64,000 nucleotides of DNA from Micromonospora zamorensis. GTDB lineage: Bacteria > Actinomycetota > Actinomycetes > Mycobacteriales > Micromonosporaceae. How positions within the stretch are numbered: position 1 is the stretch's first letter; each line of letters starts with the position of its first letter. The stretch lies in NCBI RefSeq assembly GCF_900090275.1, contig NZ_LT607755.1, forward strand, positions 558,001 through 622,000, in the 5' to 3' direction. A model generated the notes under the pieces. It made no database searches, was not told where the DNA came from, and saw nothing but the letters and a program-made list of their open reading frames with translations. The translations under genes were made by a program, and so were the position numbers. Below are positions 9,286 through 16,388 of the stretch, piece by piece.

Positions 9286-10761
9286 TCAGGGCATGTGCAC
9301 CCGGACGCCGGCGGAGAACACCCCGCTGCGCAGCTCCAGCTGCTGGGGCGGGTCCCGCCCGTCGACGGTGAAGACCAGCGGGAGCACCATCCGGGTGCCC
9401 GCAGCCATCGGGTCGGCGAAGATGTCCCGACCCAGGTTGGCCGCCCGGGTGGCCGGCTCGTCGGTGCTCACCCAGCGCCCGCCGGGCAGGTACGCCCGTT
9501 GCAGCTGACCGTGCCAGGGCTGGTGGTCCCCGGTGACGTTGCGCACACCCACTGTGGCCTGGCAGCGTCGACCGTTGGCCGGTGCCGCACCACCGCCGTC
9601 GGTCTTCGCGGCAGAGCCGGGCGCACCACACGACATCCGGTACACGGTGAACTCGAACGCCGACTCACGCAGCGGCACACCCACCGGTCCGGTCACACCG
9701 CTACCCCTCCACGCGCCGCTGGTCGGCTGCTTCTGCGTGTCGATCTCCGAGACCTGCCGGGTCGCCGTCCAGCCGGCGGTGCCGACGACACCGGCCAGCA
9801 CCACGACGGCGGCACCCACCAACAACCAGACCGGCGGGGTACGCCGACGACTCGCCGGCCTCGGGGCTGCCGGACGCGGATAGATCGTCCCGCGATCACC
9901 CTCCGGCCCGCCGCTGGTGGCCAGTGCGGCAGCCGTCACCCGACGCCCGCGCCGACGTCGCCACACCCACAGCAGCGCGGCGCTGACCAGCAGCAGGACC
10001 GCCAGGCCGGCGAGCAGCACCGGGTACCGCCGCCAGGGCGGCGCCTCGGTGACCTCGGCCGCCGGTGCTCCCGCCGCCTTCCAGGTGGCCGTCGCGCAGT
10101 CGTACGGCCGGCTGCCGTCACTGGTGAACGCGCAGGCCGGCGCGGTCAGCGGCTGGCCCGGCGCGGTCGCGGCGAGGGCGGTGCCCAGCGTGGTGCTGCT
10201 GTGCGCCGGCAGCCGCAACCGCCAGGTCACCTCCGTGCTGGACCCGCCGGCGCTGGTGGACCGGCCGCCGGCGCTGATCGCGGTCGGCGACGAGCCGGCC
10301 GGCAGCTCCTGACGCACAGTGGTGTCCACCGGCGCGTTGCCCACGTTGCGCACCTGGATCCGGTACCTCGGCGCCGGGCTGCTCTCCGGCGCGACCGCCA
10401 CCGTGACCTGTTGCGGGGGCGCTGACGCCGGCGCCCGGGAGGGTGGTGCCACCGCCGGTGGCGCCGAGGGCGGGGTGGGCTCGGTCAGCCACGCGACCAC
10501 CGCGACCGGCGGCTGCGTGACGGTCGGCCCGGCGGTCTCCGCCGGTGGCCGCGCGGCGCCCGGTCGTGGCGTCGCGGCGACTGGCGGCGCCGCAGCCGGT
10601 GACCGTGGCGTCGCGGTCGTTGGTTGTGGCGTGGCGGCCGGTGGTCGTGGCGTGGCCGCCGCCTCCGGGGCCGCCGACGGCAGGGCCGGCACGGCGGCGA
10701 GGATGCCGAGGCAGTGTACGAACACTGCGAGGGCTCTGTGGTGTCGTGTCGATGCAGGCAT
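9286..10761 (-). CDS. Large exported membrane-anchored protein with Pro/Ala-rich region
   Basis: A 491-residue protein of unknown function. Order of parts: N-terminal signal sequence (HHRALAVFVHCLGILAAVPAL), a low-complexity Ala/Pro/Thr stretch to about 110, a beta-rich domain resembling DUF11-like repeats (YRIQVRNVGNAPVDTTVRQELP), a first membrane segment near 248-268 followed by WRRRRGRR, a basic cytoplasmic linker, a second membrane segment near 315-335, and a C-terminal extracytoplasmic domain of about 150 residues. The C-terminal domain resembles DUF4352-type domains, with two cysteines (MSCG, RRCQ) that may form a disulfide. No partner gene suggests a role. Confidence 0.7.
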   Translation of the reverse strand: MPASTRHHRALAVFVHCLGILAAVPALPSAAPEAAATPRPPAATPQPTTATPRSPAAAPPVAATPRPGAARPPAETAGPTVTQPPVAVVAWLTEPTPPSAPPAVAPPSRAPASAPPQQVTVAVAPESSPAPRYRIQVRNVGNAPVDTTVRQELPAGSSPTAISAGGRSTSAGGSSTEVTWRLRLPAHSSTTLGTALAATAPGQPLTAPACAFTSDGSRPYDCATATWKAAGAPAAEVTEAPPWRRYPVLLAGLAVLLLVSAALLWVWRRRRGRRVTAAALATSGGPEGDRGTIYPRPAAPRPASRRRTPPVWLLVGAAVVVLAGVVGTAGWTATRQVSEIDTQKQPTSGAWRGSGVTGPVGVPLRESAFEFTVYRMSCGAPGSAAKTDGGGAAPANGRRCQATVGVRNVTGDHQPWHGQLQRAYLPGGRWVSTDEPATRAANLGRDIFADPMAAGTRMVLPLVFTVDGRDPPQQLELRSGVFSAGVRVHMP

Positions 10762-10921
10762 ACGAACGAACCTCCGGAGCCGACGGTAGGGGCGAGTTGC
10801 CTCCGTGCGGGTACGAAGTCGGGAAGACCGCCCCGCTCACCTCCTGCTCCGATAGGGTGCCGCGCTGACGTGTTGCGCACACCGCACGGCCGGTCCTGGC
10901 CGGTGCAGGTGTCGGCGGGGC

Positions 10922-10927
10922 TAGATT
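10922..10927 (+). promoter_or_regulatory. -10 box (TAGATT) for leaderless FAH-family gene
   Basis: TAGATT ends 6 nt before the GTG at 10934. Confidence 0.55.
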
Positions 10928-10933
10928 GGCCGG

Positions 10934-11737
10934 GTGCGTATCGCTCGTTTCGCCCATGCCAAGGGAATGTCGTTCGGTGCCGTCGAAGGCGAAGCGGAGG
11001 CCGGGCCGCAGGGCCTGACCATCGCCGAGATCGAGGGCCACCCGTTCGGCAAACTCTCCTTCAGTGGGGCCCGTTGGGCCCTTTCCGACGTTCGGCTGCT
11101 CTCGCCGATCCTGCCCAGCAAGGTTGTCTGCGTCGGCCGCAACTACGCCGACCACGCCGCCGAGCTCGGCAACGACGTGCCCAAGGAGCCGCTGCTCTTC
11201 CTCAAGCCGTCCACCTCGGTGATCGGCCCCCGCGACGCCATCCGACTGCCGATCTTCTCCAAGCAGGTCGAGCACGAGGCGGAACTCGCGGTCGTGATCG
11301 GGGCACCGGGGGCGCGCCGCGCCGACCGGGCCGCCGCCGAACGCGCCATCTTCGGCTACACCTGCGCCAACGACATCACCGCGCGGGACCTCCAGCGCTC
11401 GGACGGGCAGTGGACCCGGGCCAAGGGCTTCGACTCGTTCTGCCCGATCGGTCCGTGGATCACCACCGGTCTGGACGTCTCCGACGTGGAGATCCGCTGT
11501 GAGGTGGGTCGCAACCCGGAGGAGATGGAGGTACGCCAGCTCGGCCGGACCAAGGACATGGTCTTCGACGTGGCGGGCCTGGTGTCGTACATCTCGCACG
11601 TGATGACTCTGCTGCCCGGAGACGTCGTTCTCACCGGCACTCCGGCCGGGGTTAGCCCGCTTGTCGAGGGGGATACGGTCACCGTGCGGATCGAGGGCAT
11701 CGGCGAGCTCACCAACCCGGTGGTTCCCGTCGCCTGA
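10934..11737 (+). CDS. Fumarylacetoacetate hydrolase (FAH) family protein
   Basis: A 267-residue enzyme of the FAH superfamily, which hydrolyses C-C bonds or decarboxylates 2-oxo-acids with Mg2+. The conserved core runs from VCVGRNYADHAAEL (about 59-72); metal ligands are seen in HEAELAVVIG (E-x-E) and ANDITARD. The length suits the short bacterial members, which include oxaloacetate decarboxylases and acylpyruvases rather than true tyrosine-pathway FAH. No catabolic genes are nearby, so a housekeeping role on oxaloacetate or acylpyruvates is more likely than an aromatic pathway. The start is leaderless. Confidence 0.88.
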   Translation: MRIARFAHAKGMSFGAVEGEAEAGPQGLTIAEIEGHPFGKLSFSGARWALSDVRLLSPILPSKVVCVGRNYADHAAELGNDVPKEPLLFLKPSTSVIGPRDAIRLPIFSKQVEHEAELAVVIGAPGARRADRAAAERAIFGYTCANDITARDLQRSDGQWTRAKGFDSFCPIGPWITTGLDVSDVEIRCEVGRNPEEMEVRQLGRTKDMVFDVAGLVSYISHVMTLLPGDVVLTGTPAGVSPLVEGDTVTVRIEGIGELTNPVVPVA

Positions 11738-11845
11738 TCCGTCCGATGCCCCTGTTTCCGCAGCTCACGAGTGGTTCGGGGGGATCGGATTTGGCCAGTC
11801 GGCACCGGGAGGGTAAAGTTCACTCCCGGCGCCGCAAGGTGCCAA

Positions 11846-11917
11846 TGGGGTATGGGGTAATTGGCAGCCCGACTGATTCTGGTTCAGTTAGTCTAGGTTC
11901 GAGTCCTGGTACCCCAG
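11846..11917 (+). tRNA. tRNA-Gln (anticodon CTG)
   Basis: A 72-nt cloverleaf. The acceptor stem is TGGGGTA/TACCCCA with the U1-A72 pair common in glutamine tRNAs. The anticodon stem ACTGA/TCAGT frames the loop TTCTGGT with anticodon CTG. The T-arm contains GTTCGAGTC. CCA is not encoded. It reads codon CAG. Confidence 0.95.
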
Positions 11918-11968
11918 CGCTGCTGGAATTCGCGAGAGTTCCAGACGCTGGATTCTGACGGAGTTCGA

Positions 11969-11990
11969 CTCCGCCCCTTCGGGGGCGGAG
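11969..11990 (+). terminator. Hairpin after tRNA-Gln
   Basis: CTCCGCCCC and GGGGCGGAG form a 9-bp stem with a short TTCG-type loop; only a weak T-rich stretch follows. Confidence 0.5.
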
Positions 11991-12052
11991 AGTGGTCTTC
12001 GGTAGAGTGCAGCTCCTCCGCCCGCACGGGTGGGGGAGCAAAAGCTAGTTCT

Positions 12053-12125
12053 GGCCCCGTCGTCTAGTGGCCCAGGACGCCGCCCTCTCAAGGCGGTAGC
12101 GCCGGTTCGAATCCGGTCGGGGCTA
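12053..12125 (+). tRNA. tRNA-Glu (anticodon CTC), copy 1
   Basis: A 73-nt cloverleaf with acceptor GGCCCCG/CGGGGCT (G1-U72), anticodon stem CCGCC/GGCGG around CTCTCAA (anticodon CTC), and a T-arm GGTTCGAATCC. Identical in sequence to the copy at 12299-12371. A TAGAGT box about 45 nt upstream may be its promoter. CCA is not encoded. Confidence 0.95.
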
Positions 12126-12134
12126 CATTGTGCA

Positions 12135-12170
12135 CAGCCCGTCTCACCTGGTGAGGCGGGCTGTTTTGTT
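12135..12170 (+). terminator. Rho-independent terminator after tRNA-Glu copy 1
   Basis: Stem CAGCCCGTCTCAC / GTGAGGCGGGCTG (one G-T pair) with a 3-nt loop, followed directly by TTTTGTT. This is the best canonical terminator in the window. Confidence 0.9.
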
Positions 12171-12298
12171 GTCCGCTTTGTGGTCCGCGCCAGCCGCTGT
12201 GCGCCCTCTGTGCGCCCGCACCCCGCGATCACGCCGGCGCGACGGTGCCGCTAGACTACAGCCGTGCCGCCCGCGAGGGCGGTGAACGGAAAAGTTCT

Positions 12299-12371
12299 GG
12301 CCCCGTCGTCTAGTGGCCCAGGACGCCGCCCTCTCAAGGCGGTAGCGCCGGTTCGAATCCGGTCGGGGCTA
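12299..12371 (+). tRNA. tRNA-Glu (anticodon CTC), copy 2
   Basis: Identical to the tRNA at 12053-12125 over all 73 nt; the AAAG and TTCTGG just upstream are also shared, so the pair arose by a recent local duplication. A CTAGACTACA box lies about 45 nt upstream as a possible promoter. Confidence 0.95.
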
Positions 12372-12379
12372 CAACACCC

Positions 12380-12412
12380 AAAGCCCGTCCCGCCAATGGC
12401 AGGACGGGCTTT
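12380..12412 (+). terminator. Hairpin terminator after tRNA-Glu copy 2
   Basis: Perfect 11-bp stem AAAGCCCGTCC / GGACGGGCTTT enclosing an 11-nt loop. Confidence 0.8.
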
Positions 12413-12480
12413 CCCGTACCCCACCCCGGCCCCCGGCCCCCGGCCCCCGGCCGCCTCCACCCCACCCCCACCTCTGCCTC

Positions 12481-12541
12481 GGTGATCAAGAGCTTTGCGT
12501 CACCGCTTCCGGCGTGTCATGACGCAAACTTCTTGATCACC
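12481..12541. repeat. Long intergenic palindrome (TGATCAAG type)
   Basis: Two 22-nt arms (12481-12502 and 12520-12541) match at 20 of 22 positions; both outer ends read GGTGATCAAGA and both inner ends TTTGCGTCA when read inward. The 17-nt spacer is unpaired. It lies between the tRNA cluster and the 3' end of the IclR gene. Similar palindromes occur at 34731 and 50844. Confidence 0.8.
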
Positions 12542-12587
12542 CGGGCTGGGTGGGAGGGGGCGGGGGACAGGGGTGGGGTGGGTGGGG

Positions 12588-13274
12588 TTAGAGGCCGGAG
12601 AGGCGTTGGCCGGCTCTCACCACTGCCATGGCGTGGCGTTCGCCGGGGCGGCGGCCCAGGCGCTCTATCGGGCCGGAGATGCTCACCGAGGCGATCACGC
12701 GGCCGGTGCGGTCACGGATCGGCGCGGAGACGCTCGCCACGCCGGCCTCCCGCTCGGCGACGCTCTGCGCCCAGCCACGACGGCGTACCTCGGCAAGGGT
12801 CCGGCCGGTGAACTTGCTGCGTGGCAGCAACGGCATCACCGCCTCCGGCGGCTCCCAGGCGAGCAGGATCTGGGCCGCGGAGCCGGCCGTCATCGGCAGC
12901 ACCGAGCCGACCGGAACGGTGTCCCGCAGGCCGCTGGCGCGCTCTGCCGCCGCCACGCAGATCCGCTCGTCGGCGCGGCGCAGGTAGAGCTGTGCGCTCT
13001 CGCCGGTGGCGTCGCGCAGGGCGGCCAGCAGTGGCTCGGCGGCGGTGAGCAGAACGTCCGGTGCGGCGTTGGCCAGCTCACCCAGGCGGGGGCCCGGTCG
13101 CCACCTGCCCTGGGTGTCGCGCACCAGCATCCGGTGAATCTCCAGGGCCTGTGCCAGCCGGTGCGCGGTGGCTCGGGGCAGCTTGGTGCGTTCAACGAGT
13201 TCGGCCAGGCTGGCGCCGTCGACGCAGGCGGCCAGGATGACCACCGCCTTGTCGAGAACGCCGACACCGCTCAT
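12588..13274 (-). CDS. IclR family transcriptional regulator (NdgR/LtbR-like)
   Basis: A 228-residue IclR regulator: winged helix-turn-helix at about 1-65 (LAELVERTKLPRATAHRLAQAL), then the effector-binding domain (AQLYLRRADERICVAAAERASGLRDTVPVGSVLPMTAGSAAQ split across 95-145). It is divergent from leuC, the arrangement of NdgR in Streptomyces and LtbR in corynebacteria, where it controls leuCD and amino-acid metabolism. By homology it most likely regulates leuCD here. The ATG at 13274 (MSGVGVLDKA) fits those homologues; a GTG 12 nt upstream is also possible. Confidence 0.9.
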   Translation of the reverse strand: MSGVGVLDKAVVILAACVDGASLAELVERTKLPRATAHRLAQALEIHRMLVRDTQGRWRPGPRLGELANAAPDVLLTAAEPLLAALRDATGESAQLYLRRADERICVAAAERASGLRDTVPVGSVLPMTAGSAAQILLAWEPPEAVMPLLPRSKFTGRTLAEVRRRGWAQSVAEREAGVASVSAPIRDRTGRVIASVSISGPIERLGRRPGERHAMAVVRAGQRLSGL

Positions 13275-13311
13275 ACTGTGTCCCACAAGCCGAAACTTAC
13301 CTCCCAGAATT

Positions 13312-13317
13312 TAGGAT
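13312..13317 (+). promoter_or_regulatory. -10 box (TAGGAT) for leaderless leuC
   Basis: TAGGAT ends 6 nt before the leuC ATG. The 49-bp gap shared with the divergent IclR gene must hold both promoters and any IclR operator; AAACTTACCTCCCAGAATTT in this gap is the only candidate stretch and I see no clear palindrome. Confidence 0.55.
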
Positions 13318-13323
13318 GTCCAG

Positions 13324-14769
13324 ATGGTGGGAGTCACTCCTGAGCCGAGGACCCTGGCCGAGAAGGTCTGGGACACGCACGTCGTACGGTCTGCCGCTGG
13401 TGAGCCGGACCTGCTCTTCATCGACCTGCACCTCCTGCACGAGGTGACCAGCCCGCAGGCGTTCGACGGGCTGCGGCTCGCCGGGCGCCGGGTGCGTCGT
13501 ACCGACCTGACCCTCGCGACCGAGGACCACAACACCCCGACCGGGTACGCCGACCCGGCGTTCCGCCTCCGCCGTGGTGACCTGCTCACCATCGAGGACC
13601 CCACGTCGCGTACGCAGATCGAGACGCTGCGCCGCAACTGCGCCGAGTTCGGGGTGCGGCTGCACCCGCTCGGTGACGACAACCAGGGCATCGTGCACGT
13701 CATCGGCCCGCAGCTCGGTGTCACCCAGCCGGGCATGACGATCGTCTGCGGCGACTCGCACACCGCCACCCACGGCGCGTTCGGCGCGCTCGCCTTCGGC
13801 ATCGGCACCAGCGAGGTGGAGCACGTGCTGGCCACCCAGACGCTGCCGCAGAGCCGGCCGAAGACGATGGCCGTGAACGTCACCGGCCGCCTCGCCCCCG
13901 GCGTCACCGCCAAGGACCTGGTGCTGGCGCTGATCACCCAGGTCGGCACCGGCGGTGGGCGTGGGCACATCGTCGAGTACCGCGGCGAGGCGATCCAGGC
14001 CCTCTCCATGGAGGGGCGGATGACCATCGCCAACATGTCCATCGAGTGGGGCGCCAAGGCCGGCATGATCGCGCCGGACGAGACCACCTTCGCGTACCTC
14101 AAGGGTCGGCCGAACGCGCCGCAGGGCGCGGACTGGGACGCGGCGCTGGCGTGGTGGCGGACGCTGCCCACCGACGAGGGCGCGCGCTTTGACGCCGAGG
14201 TGACCCTGGACGCCAGCCGGGTCACCCCGTTCGTCACCTGGGGCACCAACCCCGGCCAGGGGGCGCCGCTGAGCGCACCGGTGCCGGACCCGGAGGAGTT
14301 CACCACCGACTCGGAGCGCGCCGCCGCGCGTCGCGCCCTGGAATACATGGACCTGCGCCCCGGCACCCCCCTGCGGGAGCTGCCCATCGACGTGGTTTTC
14401 GTGGGCTCCTGCACCAACGGTCGTCTGGAGGACCTGCGGGCCGCCGCCGACGTGCTGCGGGGGCACCAGGTCGCCGACGGCGTCCGGATGCTCGTGGTGC
14501 CCGGTTCCGCCGCAGTGCGGGAGGCCGCCGAGGTCGAGGGGCTGGACAAGGTCTTCACCGACGCCGGGGCCGAGTGGCGGTTCGCCGGCTGCTCCATGTG
14601 TCTGGGGATGAACCCCGACACGCTGAAGCCGGGCGAGCGCTCCGCGTCCACCTCGAACCGCAACTTCGAGGGCCGTCAGGGCCGGGGTGGGCGTACCCAC
14701 CTGGTCTCCCCACCGGTCGCCGCCGCCACCGCCGTGGTCGGCCGGCTGGCCGCCCCCGCCGACCTGTAG
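13324..14769 (+). CDS. leuC: 3-isopropylmalate dehydratase large subunit
   Basis: A 481-residue aconitase-family protein of normal LeuC length. With LeuD it isomerises 2-isopropylmalate to 3-isopropylmalate, the second step of leucine synthesis. The three cysteine ligands of the [4Fe-4S] cluster are present at C363 (GSCTNGR) and C423/C426 ([11 protein letters not shown]). Other family motifs are clear: [14 protein letters not shown] and [10 protein letters not shown]. The ATG at 13324 is leaderless. leuD follows after 14 bp. The divergent IclR gene is its likely regulator. Confidence 0.97.
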   Translation: MVGVTPEPRTLAEKVWDTHVVRSAAGEPDLLFIDLHLLHEVTSPQAFDGLRLAGRRVRRTDLTLATEDHNTPTGYADPAFRLRRGDLLTIEDPTSRTQIETLRRNCAEFGVRLHPLGDDNQGIVHVIGPQLGVTQPGMTIVCGDSHTATHGAFGALAFGIGTSEVEHVLATQTLPQSRPKTMAVNVTGRLAPGVTAKDLVLALITQVGTGGGRGHIVEYRGEAIQALSMEGRMTIANMSIEWGAKAGMIAPDETTFAYLKGRPNAPQGADWDAALAWWRTLPTDEGARFDAEVTLDASRVTPFVTWGTNPGQGAPLSAPVPDPEEFTTDSERAAARRALEYMDLRPGTPLRELPIDVVFVGSCTNGRLEDLRAAADVLRGHQVADGVRMLVVPGSAAVREAAEVEGLDKVFTDAGAEWRFAGCSMCLGMNPDTLKPGERSASTSNRNFEGRQGRGGRTHLVSPPVAAATAVVGRLAAPADL

Positions 14770-14783
14770 AAGGGACCGAGGAG

Positions 14784-15371
14784 ATGGACAAGTTCACCAC
14801 CCACACCGGCACCGCCGTGCCGCTGCGCCGGTCCAACGTGGACACCGATCAGATCATCCCCGCCGTGTACCTCAAGCGGGTGACCCGGACGGGTTTCGCC
14901 GACGGGCTGTTCAACGCGTGGCGGGAAGATCCGGAATTCGTGCTCAACGATGACAGCTATTCCGGGGCGTCGATCCTCATCGCCGGCCCGGAGTTCGGCA
15001 CCGGCTCCTCCCGGGAGCACGCCGTGTGGGCCCTGCGGGACTGGGGCTTCCGCGCGGTGGTGGCCCCGCGCTTCGGCGACATCTTCCGTGGCAACGCCCT
15101 CAAGGAAGGTCTGTTGCCGGTCGAGTTGGAATTGAAAGCCGTCGAAGAGCTGTGGGATCTGGTCGAGTCGGATCCGACCACCCCGGTGACCGTCGACCTG
15201 ACCGCCCGCCAGCTCCGGGCGGGGGACGCCAGCTGGTCGTTCCCGCTGGACGACTTCAGCCGTTGGCGGCTGCTGGAGGGCCTGGACGACATTGGACTCA
15301 CCCTTCGGCACGCCGCCGACATCGACTCCTACGAGGCGCGTCGACTGCCGTTCCTGCCCTCCGTGGCATAG
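14784..15371 (+). CDS. leuD: 3-isopropylmalate dehydratase small subunit
   Basis: A 195-residue protein, the normal LeuD length. It forms the swivel domain closing the LeuC active site. Motifs seen: [15 protein letters not shown] near residues 20-34, and [17 protein letters not shown] near 67-83, which includes the substrate-contacting GSSRE. The ATG at 14784 has GAGGAG 5 nt upstream, and the start lies 14 bp after the leuC stop, so the two are one operon. A hairpin (15399-15427) follows. Confidence 0.97.
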   Translation: MDKFTTHTGTAVPLRRSNVDTDQIIPAVYLKRVTRTGFADGLFNAWREDPEFVLNDDSYSGASILIAGPEFGTGSSREHAVWALRDWGFRAVVAPRFGDIFRGNALKEGLLPVELELKAVEELWDLVESDPTTPVTVDLTARQLRAGDASWSFPLDDFSRWRLLEGLDDIGLTLRHAADIDSYEARRLPFLPSVA

Positions 15372-15398
15372 CCGTACGCCCGCTCACACAGCGAATTC

Positions 15399-15427
15399 CA
15401 CCCCCATCGGTCCAACCGGTGGGGGTG
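15399..15427 (+). terminator. Hairpin after leuD
   Basis: A 13-bp stem CACCCCCATCGGT / ACCGGTGGGGGTG with one T-G pair and a 3-nt loop, 27 nt after the leuD stop; no T-run. Confidence 0.65.
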
Positions 15428-15437
15428 AATCCGTTAC

Positions 15438-15472
15438 GACACAAGGGCTTTTTTCTACCGAATGTTTGTGTC
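15438..15472 (+). promoter_or_regulatory. Inverted repeat upstream of hup
   Basis: GACACAA (15438-15444) and TTGTGTC (15466-15472) form a perfect 7-bp inverted repeat around a T-rich stretch (GGGCTTTTTTCTACCG). It may be an operator or part of the hup promoter region. GCATAACGT further on is a possible -10 element. Confidence 0.35.
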
Positions 15473-15543
15473 TCGGCAGCACAGGGCATAACGTGCGCGC
15501 AGAATGGCTCGCGTCGAGTCAGTTGCACAATCGGGAGGAAGTC

Positions 15544-16248
15544 GTGAACAAGGCCGAGCTCATCGAGGCGCTCGCTGTTCGCCTGGGGGACCGGAAGATG
15601 GCGACGGCCGCGCTCGACGCGGTCCTCACCGAGGTCCAGGCGGCAGTCACCAAGGGCGAGAAGGTGGCGATCACCGGATTCGGAGCATTCGAAAAGCGTG
15701 TACGTGGCGCGCGAACAGCGCGCAACCCTCGTACCGGCGAGGCGGTGAAGGTCAAGAAGACGTCAGTCCCGACCTTCCGCGCTGGCGCCGGGTTCAAGGA
15801 GATGGTGGCCAGCGGCAAGGTGCCGAAGGCCACGGTGGCGACGAAGAAGGCCGCCACCAGCACCGCCACGGCCAAGGCGGCCGGCACCAAGGCAGCCGGC
15901 ACCAAGGCGGCTGGCACCAAGGCTGCCGGCACGAAGGCGGCTGGCACCAAGGCGACCGCGGCCAAGACGGCCGCCAGCAAGAAGACCGCCCCGGCCAAGG
16001 CGAGCAAGAGCACCACGACGGCCAAGACGGCCGCCAGCAAGAAGACCGCCCCGGCCAAGGCGAGCAAGAGCACCACGGCGACCAAGACGGCCGCCAGCAA
16101 GAAGACCACCGCGGCGGCGAAGAAGACCACCGCGGTGACCAAGTCGACCGCGGCGAAGAAGACCACCGCGGCGGCGAGCAAGAGCGCGGCGGCCAAGAAG
16201 GCGCCGGCGAAGAAGGCTCCGGCCAAGAAGGCGGCCAGCAAGCGCTGA
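15544..16248 (+). CDS. hup: HU-family DNA-binding protein with long Lys/Ala-rich C-terminal tail
   Basis: A 234-residue nucleoid protein. Residues 1-92 are a standard HU domain ([33 protein letters not shown] carries the DNA-contacting arm). Residues about 95-234 form a histone-H1-like tail of Lys, Ala and Thr, typical of actinobacterial HupS/HupB. The tail contains five AAGTK units (15877-15951) and two near-identical 20-residue units encoded by a 60-bp tandem repeat (15961-16020, 16021-16080). The tail binds DNA non-specifically and tunes compaction. The GTG at 15544 has GGGAGGAAG upstream. Repeat number is likely to vary between strains. Confidence 0.95.
   Translation: MNKAELIEALAVRLGDRKMATAALDAVLTEVQAAVTKGEKVAITGFGAFEKRVRGARTARNPRTGEAVKVKKTSVPTFRAGAGFKEMVASGKVPKATVATKKAATSTATAKAAGTKAAGTKAAGTKAAGTKAAGTKATAAKTAASKKTAPAKASKSTTTAKTAASKKTAPAKASKSTTATKTAASKKTTAAAKKTTAVTKSTAAKKTTAAASKSAAAKKAPAKKAPAKKAASKR
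15877..16080 (+). repeat. In-frame tandem repeats in the hup tail
   Basis: Five 15-bp units encoding AAGTK occupy 15877-15951. Two 60-bp units at 15961-16020 and 16021-16080 differ at one position, and a partial third copy follows. All keep the reading frame. Confidence 0.9.
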
Positions 16249-16260
16249 CCGACCTGTTCC

Positions 16261-16294
16261 GAAAGGGCGTCCACCCGTGGGTGGGCGCCCTTTC
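16261..16294 (+). terminator. Strong hairpin terminator after hup
   Basis: A perfect 16-bp inverted repeat (GAAAGGGCGTCCACCC / GGGTGGGCGCCCTTTC) 13 nt after the hup stop. Confidence 0.85.
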
Positions 16295-16388
16295 GGCGTA
16301 CGGGGACCGTTGACCCGCTCGCCTCGCTCGCGCAGAATCGCCGTGCCGGTCCCCCTCCGCCGGCCCGTCGACGCGAAATGGGGCGCCG

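Noticed and set aside
10118..11599. Open frame of 493 codons crossing the divergent promoter at 10762-10933
   Set aside because: It would overlap both the FAH gene and the membrane protein gene in other frames and has no family resemblance.
12053..12371. Pair of identical tRNA-Glu genes as attachment sites of an integrated element
   Set aside because: The 173 bp between them hold only a terminator and promoter; there is no integrase or cargo.
15877..16080. Tandem repeats as a CRISPR-like array
   Set aside because: Units are contiguous, in frame and encode the HU tail; there are no spacers or cas genes.
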